A stretch of DNA of 64,000 bases from positions 10,983,201-11,047,200 of the forward strand of contig OW203984.1 of assembly GCA_934047225.1 (NCBI GenBank), given 5' to 3'. Within the stretch, counting starts at the first letter, position 1. Each line of letters opens with the position of its first letter. The position numbers and the translations under genes are program-made. Of the stretch, positions 57,149 to 64,000 are shown piece after piece. This DNA comes from Ypsolopha sequella. Its lineage: Eukaryota > Arthropoda > Insecta > Lepidoptera > Ypsolophidae. The notes under the pieces are model-generated. The model worked only from the letters and a program-made list of their open reading frames with translations. It had not been told where the DNA came from and did no database searches.

Positions 57149-57686
57149 TATACAGGGTGTAATCGCTAAGTGTGACCAGGCGATTATTCCGTAACTATTA
57201 CAGATATCAAAAAATTTTAAACTGATATCGAAAGTACGTTACCTAATGACATCAATAACTTTTTTTAAATTAAAACGAGAAGTATCCTAAATTTTGACAT
57301 TAAACATTCCCATACATTTGATATGAGATTAGTAGACAGGTTTTAGTTTCCTTATTTTAAAAGGTTATTTTAGCTTAGTACTGATATTAAAGGAAACTGT
57401 TTATTAATTTAACAAAGTAATAAAACTATCTTTTAATTGAATAATATTTATTTCTTAGTAAGTACAAAATTTTGTATTCAAAGCAGATGTTCGAAGTGAC
57501 GTCTTTGTTGTGCGATACAATGTATGGGAATGTTTAATGTCAAAAACTTCTAGTTTGATTTTCAAAAAGTTATTGATGTCATTTTACTGATTAGGTAACG
57601 TACTTTCGATATCAGTAATTTTTTTTTATGGCTGCAATAGTTACGGAATAATCGTCTGGTCACACATAACGATTACACCCTGTATA
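57149..57686. mobile_element. MITE with long inverted repeats (TATACAGGGTGTAATCG)
   Basis: The left TATACAGGGTGTAATCGC, GGCGATTATTCCGTAACTAT, GATATCGAAAGTACGTTACC is mirrored at the right by GGTAACGTACTTTCGATATC, ATAGTTACGGAATAATCG, CGATTACACCCTGTATA. It lies just upstream of the candidate exon at 57066. Confidence 0.92.
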
Positions 57687-58079
57687 ATAGATAGACATAA
57701 TCTCATATATAAAAATACAAGTCCTGACTAAATGACTCATCATTGCACAGCTCAAACGGCTAGACCAAGGAAGATGAAATTTTGACAGTAGGTTAAATTT
57801 ATGAAGCAGATGCACATCAAGAAAGGATTTTACGAAATTCATCCCTTAAAGGGGCAAACAGAGGATGAAAGTTTGTATGGGAATTTCACAAGTCTTGTAG
57901 TTAAAACCATGAAAATTGCTATAAAGCCTTTCGGACAAAAATAAGAAAATTTGTTTCAGGGTTTTTGAAAAATCATCCCCTAAGGGTGTAAAATAGATAA
58001 TGAATGTTTGTAAGGAAATTTCGTTAGTTTTGAAGATAAGACCATGCTAATTTGTATCAAGTCTTCCGACTAAAAATAC

Positions 58080-60077
58080 TAAAACCAGCCAAGTGCGAGT
58101 CAGACTTGCGTACCTAGGGTTCCGTGTAGTGGATGATAAATTTAATTTTGTAATTTTTTTTTTGTGAATTTCTCAACCGCTTCATTTTTCCTGCAATCTT
58201 TACGTAAACATATATTAAGTACCATGATTTCTTTTTCATATTTTTCATTCCACCAGTTTTGAAGATAAGGCCCCCCCTTGTAGTGGATGATAAATTTGAT
58301 TTTGTAATTTTTTTTTTGTGAATTTCTCAACTGCTTTATTTTTCCTGCAATCTTTACGTAAATATATATTAAGTACCATGATTTCTTTTTCATATTTTTC
58401 AGTCCACCAGTTTTCCAGTTTTGAAGATAAGGGGGGGGACATACATATTTTTTATGCCTTTTCAAAGATTTCTTGAAAAAGATGCAAGTAAATATAGCCA
58501 AACTATATATTATTACAATAAGCTTTTTAATACCTACAGTTTGCTACCCATATTGTATTTTTATAATTTATTTTTTATTTATTTTGTTTCTTTATTTATA
58601 TTTCTTATTATCTGCTCAACTTTTTTAAATCGCTATAGTTTTCCTGTTATTGGCCAGTTATGATCTGTAATCAAATTTGTTTCATACTTTTCGGTCTACC
58701 AGTTTCGGAGATAAGGAGGAAGGGGTGCATCGATATTTTCGTGTTTTTTTTTTATATTTCTTGAAACCAGTGCCTGTAGATACAGTAAAAGGATATATTT
58801 TTACATTCAGCTTATTAATATCTACAATTTGATACCCATATTGTATTTTTAGAATAATATTTTTTATTTTACTCACTTTAGTTTTTGAAATATTTTGAAT
58901 AATTTCAAATTTTTCACATCTATTTACACCGTAATACGAGGGCAAATTCAACACGAAAATTCCCGTTGAAAACAAGTTACAGCAGCATACACACTAGAGC
59001 ACACGTGCCGTGACGTCACACGCACGACAAATATGGCGGGTCATCCATCACCGGACGTTGTTTGCCGCATATCGCGCGATGCCGCTCAAATCTCACCCAA
59101 GGTCATAGGCACAAATGTATTTTTGGCACCATCTTGTTCAAGATAAAGTGTTGTTTGTTATGATTTTGTCTAGTCCTAGAGATTATTTTTTGGACTGATA
59201 TGTCTGGTTTCATTAGCCATGATTGCGTTATTTGCTCTATTATAGACCAGATCTTTCGACAAAACAGCGTTTTCTCTTTTCGGACAACAATTATTTTGTA
59301 ATTTTTTTCGTGAATTTCTCAACCGCTTTATTTTTCCTGTAATCTTTGCGTAAACACATATTACCATGATGTTTTTCATATTTTTCAGTCCACCAGTTTT
59401 GGAGATAAGGGAGGGACATACATTTTTTTATGGTTTTTCAAGGATTTCTCGAAATAGATGCAATTAAATATAGCCAAACTATCTTTTATTACAATCAACT
59501 TTTTAATACTTACAATTTGGTATTTTTTATAAATATTTTTATTTTTATTTTTTTTATTTCTCATTTATGCTCAATTCTTTTTAAATCGCAATAGTTTCCC
59601 TGTGATAGGCCAGTTATGATCTGTAATTAACATTTATTTCATATTTTTCGGTTTACCAGTTTCAGACATTTCAGAGTTTCAGAGAGAGGGGGACATACAC
59701 ATTTTTGTGGTTTTGTAAAGATTTTTCAAAATCACTGCCAGTAAATATAGTAAATATTAATTACAATAAACTTTTAAATATCTACAATTTGATACCCATA
59801 TTGTATTTTGAGGACAATATTTTTTATTTTTCTCACTTTTGTTTTGGAAATATTTTGAACAATTTCAAATATTTCATATTTTTTTTTACATTGTGATATG
59901 CGGGCAAGTTAATGCTAGTTTTGTGCTACATTTCATGTCTTTATATTTAACGGTGCTAAAGTTATGAAGCTGTGACATACGGATGGACCTCGGATATCTA
60001 TGGGACGGACGGATGGACAAAGGAATCTCACCATAAAGGTTCCTTTTGTACCTTTTAGGTACTACGGAACCCTAAAA
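58080..60077 (+). repeat. interspersed repeat family G, copy 5, expanded to 2 kb by internal duplication
   Basis: It starts AAACCAGCCAAGTGCGAGTC and ends TTTTAGGTACTACGGAACCC. Inside, the block GTGAATTTCTCAACYGCTT ... TTTTCATATTTTTCAGTCCA recurs near 58165, 58315, and 59310, and the block AAATATAGCCAAACTAT ... TTTTTAATACYTACAATTTG recurs near 58490, 58790, 59465 and 59745. No gene; ORFs of 60-119 codons reflect the repeats. Confidence 0.85.
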
Positions 60078-60719
60078 TCGACGTGTTTCAGGATGTTCGG
60101 AAAATCATCTCCTAAAGCGAAAAGGGGGATGTAAGTTTGTAAGGAAAATTTGTTAGCATGAAAAACATGAAAATTGGTACCAAGAAATAATTTTTGGTAA
60201 GAAATCAATAATGATGAAATTCAGTGTTTTTGTAAAATCATCCCATAAGGGGATGAAATTTTGTATGGGAAATTAGTCAGTTTTGCAATTAAAACCATTT
60301 ATTTATTTATTAGAAAAGGCACATCAACAATAATAAATCACATAACTTCATTATCACATAACATTTATAATACACATGAAAAATTCTAAAACTAATGTTT
60401 ACATCTATAATCGATATGCACAGCATTCATAATTAACGTGAAAATATGTATTTAAAATTTGGACTAAAATTAAGACAGAACTGTTTCAGCGTTTGTGGAA
60501 AATCATGCCCTGAGTGGTAAAAAAGGGGATGAAAGTTTGTATCGGAAGATCGTTAGTTTTGAAGTTAAAACCATGAAAATTGAGATTAAATCTTCTGACA
60601 AAAAATAAAGGATAACGAGTTTCGGTGTTTTTGGAAAAATATCTCTTATGAAATGAAATGAAATGTACTTATTTATGTAATGTAGGTATGTAGGTATACC
60701 AGATACTTATTTAAGGGGT

Positions 60720-61707
60720 CGCCAGCAGTGCACTCGGACGAGGTTTCCTCGGAGTGGTGCCAACTAACTGCTGGCGTACCCCAAGGTGGTGTCCTCTCTC
60801 CACTACTATTTTAAATTTTTATTAATCCTGTTTCCAATGTTCTTTCTTCGAACTACCATCTTTACGCAGACGATCTTCAACTCTACCTACACTTTGACGT
60901 AACTGAGGCAGATATTGCTGTCTCAGAAATGAACAGTGATCTTTCGAACATTTACAGGTGGGCGGAGGCTTTTGGACTTTTGGTTAATCCCAAAAAATCT
61001 CAAGCAATTATTTTCGGTAGCAGATATATGACTAACCTTCTCAATAAAACGGTAATTCCACAAGTAGTTTATAACGATATCCCTATTGCCTACACTAAAT
61101 CTGCAAAAAATTTGGTTGTCATATTTGATTGTAATTTGACGTGGGCATATTAATAAGGTCAGCAGAAAAAACTTTGCCACATTTCATTCCCTTAAGCGTC
61201 TCCAGAAATTTCTCTCCTTTGAAACCAAAGTCACTCTCGCACAATCTCTACTTTTGCCAATCATCAACTACGCTGATGTCTGTTTTCTTGATGGCAGTCA
61301 GGACCTGCTTGAACATTTACAAAATATGGGAATCAGGTTTATCTATGGGCTAAGAAAATATGATCATGTACCTCAGTACCGTGAACAGTTAAAATGGCTT
61401 CCCATTAAACAGCGTCAGTATGTTCATATCCTCTGTTGCCTTTTCAACATTTTAAAGAGTCCCACTTCTCCTCCATACCTTACGCGATCGTTATGAGTAT
61501 ATCTTCCTTAGAGACAAGAAAGTCAGGTCTCATACAGTCTCACTTTTAAAAACACCTTCTCATAACACCGGGGCGTATGGAAACTCTTTCACTGTTAAGT
61601 CCATCAAACTGTGGAACTCCATTCCTCACACTGTCAGGGATAGCCCCTCCATTGGTGTATTCAAAAGGAAAATAAAAGAACACTATCTTCGACAACCTAT
61701 CCCGTAG
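60720..61707 (+). pseudogene. LINE reverse transcriptase and C-terminus, frameshifted
   Basis: Frames in order: SSEWCQLTAGVPQGGVLSPL then a stop, NYHLYADDLQLYLHFD, WAEAFGLLVNPKKSQAIIFG, then after a shift FATFHSLKRLQKFLSFE, LPIINYADVCFLDGSQDL, WLPIKQRQYVHILCCLFN, and finally VKSIKLWNSIPHTVRDSPSI. GVPQGxVLSPLLF and YADD are reverse transcriptase motifs (YADD catalytic). The layout fits a CR1/jockey-like element. The 5' half, with the endonuclease, is missing and several frameshifts and stops are present. Confidence 0.88.
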
Positions 61708-62511
61708 TTATATGTATATATGTATGTATTTATATATATATCTTTCATCATTATGTATTTATTTACTAAATATGTATATTTATATTTATTTATACCACGT
61801 AGGCATACAAATTTTATGTAGTTTATTATTATTTTTAACTACTCGGTATCTACTATTAATTTAATTTTGTTTCTGTATAAGTATTATCGTGCACAATATG
61901 AATATCTTATTTATATCAAATATGTATCTCTATCACCCTTGGTTTCCTGGAGAAATCTCAATATTGAGATAAGCACGCCATTGTAAATAACTTTAATTAT
62001 ATAGTTTAGAATTAAGTTTTCTGTGTACAAAAACAATACATAAAAAAAATTACAGGTCAGGTTTAATGTAACATATATCTACATATATGTATACAGGTAA
62101 TAGTTTTATATAATAAATAATAATATCGGGAAATACACAAGGAAATAACAATTTAGGTTTACTTAAATTTATTAAAGAAATTCCATTGGATAAAATAAAA
62201 AATATAGGTATAAAGAATAAATAATAATATATGCAGTACATATAATAAATATATGCCTAACTAAGCCCATTCGATTAGTTTTCCTTAAAAGAAGGGCAAG
62301 AAACTTAGCAAGATTATGTCTTTTTAGGGGGGTTAAATAGGGGATGAAAGTTTGTATGGGAATTGCTATCTTATCTCTGGATCCCATGTCAAAAATAGCT
62401 TTTTAAAACTGTTAATTATCGGAAAAAGAAACGGTTACATACATAATGTACATCACATTGCCACTACCGTCAATGATCCACCGCTATAAAGCCATAAGTG
62501 TTTGCATCAAA
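61708..62511. other. AT-rich stretch after the LINE
   Basis: Probable LINE 3' UTR followed by AT-rich sequence with TATGTATATATGTATGTATT near 61715. No gene seen. Confidence 0.5.
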
Positions 62512-62743
62512 CAGCCCCACTATAATGTATCTTTGGTTGCTAACTGGACTGGGTGCCTATCATCACAAACAGATCAAAATTGAACTTTCAAAATTGCCTT
62601 TAGTGGATTTTGAACTATTTACGAACAGTGTAGTCACTTCAAGTGCGAACATATTCTTAGACAATCGGAATTCGATAGTATATCTATGTTTTTGATGATA
62701 GGTACCCAGTCTAGTTGGCAACTAAAGATACATAGGCCCGCTG
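62512..62743 (-). mobile_element. MITE family B, inverted copy
   Basis: It runs from CAGCCCCACTATAATGTATC to AAGATACATAGGCCCGCTG with the interior TTCGATAGTATATCTATGTT. CAG...CTG ends as at 23361. Reverse orientation. Confidence 0.87.
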
Positions 62744-62999
62744 CTCGATACTCCAAGTGCGAGTCTATAGATAGAGACAGTTGACTCATTAATGGAGTCA
62801 ATAAAAATACAACTACCTATATACAAGTGACTTTTTGATCATCGTCCAAATTCACACTGCAGGCTTACCAAGCCTCACGAATCGATAACAATTTTTGTAA
62901 AATTCGTATGATGAAATTTCGACTTCCCATAGTAATTCACTCCCAGTCCTGAGTGAATCTCTATGAACAGTCGAGATTTCATTTTATGTTTATGGACGA

Positions 63000-63118
63000 T
63001 GTACAGTGGAGACTACATCAAGCTATACACTTGCAGTACGACATTATCCCCTACAGAAAAGAATATAAGATAGGTACAAAGTCCAATGTGTCTTACTTGA
63101 TGCGGTCTCCACTGTACA
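63000..63118. repeat. small inverted repeat
   Basis: TGTACAGTGGAGACTACATC is mirrored by CGGTCTCCACTGTACA. The spacer includes ACACTTGCAGTAC and GGTACAAAGTCCAATGTGTC, which resemble the intron sequence just upstream of exon C (54975-55045). Confidence 0.65.
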
Positions 63119-63203
63119 CAAATTCACCTTGTACACAAAGTGAAGCAAACGAATGCCCCCTGGAGGGAAAGTACCCTAAATATTGAAGATAGCTAATTTT
63201 ACT

Positions 63204-63612
63204 TAAGAACCCGGTCCGCGACGACGACAGTTTTGATGCAAAGCATTTTGTTAAACATTTTTCCGGCCTTTATCGCGATGTTTTTTTGGAAAAACCAAGG
63301 ACAAACACCACTTCATATTGGCCGTTTAAATTAATGCCTAAAATTATTTGATTTAATTGTTTCTCTTTTGCAAATTATTTTGGTACTTACGAGCCCGTTC
63401 CAAATAGTTCTTCATAATGTCTAAGTACCAAAATAATTCACAAAGGAGAAACAATTCAATCAAATAAATTTTAGGACTTCATTTACACGGCCAATATGAA
63501 TTGGTGTATATCCCTGGTTTTTACAAAAACATCGCGGTGAAGATGAGAAAAATATTTAAAAAATACTTCGCATCAAACGAACGAAAAATACTGAGCGGGT
63601 TCTTAAGTTTAA
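63204..63612. mobile_element. fold-back MITE, ACTTAAGAACCCG ends
   Basis: ACTTAAGAACCCGGTCCGCG, TTTTGATGCAAAGC on the left are mirrored by GCATCAAACGAACG and GAGCGGGTTCTTAAGT on the right; the inner arms ATTGTTTCTCTTTTGCAAAT / TTCACAAAGGAGAAACAATT also pair. Confidence 0.87.
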
Positions 63613-63935
63613 ACGTCAGTAGCTTAGCGCAAAGTGCATAACTTACCTTTGTTTTTCCTGTTTAGAAATTTTAAATTGGAAAGCATTTTGGTCTTCACAC
63701 ACAATTATTCATGATCTTCTCAAAACCAACTTAAAATGCTGTTTTAACTTTGTTTGGACAAGAACATGACGAATTCTGCTTAAAATTTCAAACTCATGCT
63801 TTATAAACCTCACTAATACTGAACTATTGGCGTCAACTGCTACCTACCAAATTGTTTTTCATTTTTAACTTGTAAGCAAGAAATACAAAGTTAAGTTATA
63901 CACTTTGCGCTTAGTGATTGACGTTTAACCTTAAA
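63613..63935. mobile_element. adjacent fold-back MITE, GTTTAAACGTCA ends
   Basis: GTTTAAACGTCAGTAGCTTA, GCGCAAAGTGCATAACTTA on the left face AAGTTATACACTTTGCGCTT and AGTGATTGACGTTTAAC on the right. It begins where the previous one ends. Confidence 0.8.
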
Positions 63936-64000
63936 ACGATAATGATAACTTACCGAAATATAAGATAAATAAGGTTGACACTATTTTCGCGCACATCTGC

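Overview
This is eukaryotic, AT-rich DNA from an insect, most probably a moth or butterfly (Lepidoptera). The signs are short GT-AG introns, BEL/Pao, mariner, Penelope-like, RTE-like and CR1/jockey-like remnants, many fold-back MITEs, and an interspersed repeat beginning ACCGGCCAAGTGCGAGT that I associate with lepidopteran genomes. The species cannot be told from the sequence alone. There is no operon structure, CRISPR array or bacterial signal.

The only host gene I can build is on the minus strand. Ten exons between 56975 and 40147 join with canonical splice sites and matching phases into a 430-residue reading frame that ends in a stop followed by AATAAA. It encodes a chymotrypsin-fold serine protease homologue. 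The catalytic His is Val and the catalytic Asp is Ser, while the Ser-site serine is kept in an altered context. After the protease domain comes a C-terminal extension of about 155 residues that I do not recognise. The 5' end lies beyond exon A; one phase-compatible candidate exon is at 57066-57101. Its introns are largely mobile DNA: a dead mariner, several MITEs, hAT-like elements and a minisatellite.

The most striking object is that minisatellite (49857-50844). It is 38 in-register copies of a 26-bp unit, and the unit is a copy of the exon-intron junction of exon E just upstream, including its 5' splice site. The intron therefore carries dozens of duplicated splice donors of its own exon.

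Layout. 1-2510: the 3' end of a BEL/Pao polyprotein with a probable LTR, then a LINE tail. 2511-27480: no gene, but dense MITEs, tRNA-like SINEs, LINE tails and a Penelope-like GIY-YIG remnant. 27489-31575: a 34-bp minisatellite split by a 3.5-kb inverted-repeat-ended element that carries an 82-bp tandem repeat and a 1.8-kb GATGAC-type array whose strand polarity flips near 30390. 32269-34045: MITEs, one hAT-like copy nested in another element with a perfect 8-bp target duplication. 34258-37202: a young, internally deleted BEL element with two identical 441-bp LTRs and a 5-bp target duplication. 37203-40100: more MITEs. 40147-57101: the protease-homologue gene. 57149-64000: a MITE, a 2-kb expanded repeat copy, a broken LINE reverse transcriptase and several fold-back elements.

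Splice junctions, target duplications and repeat periods were read from the letters. Family names rest on motif recognition without a database search.
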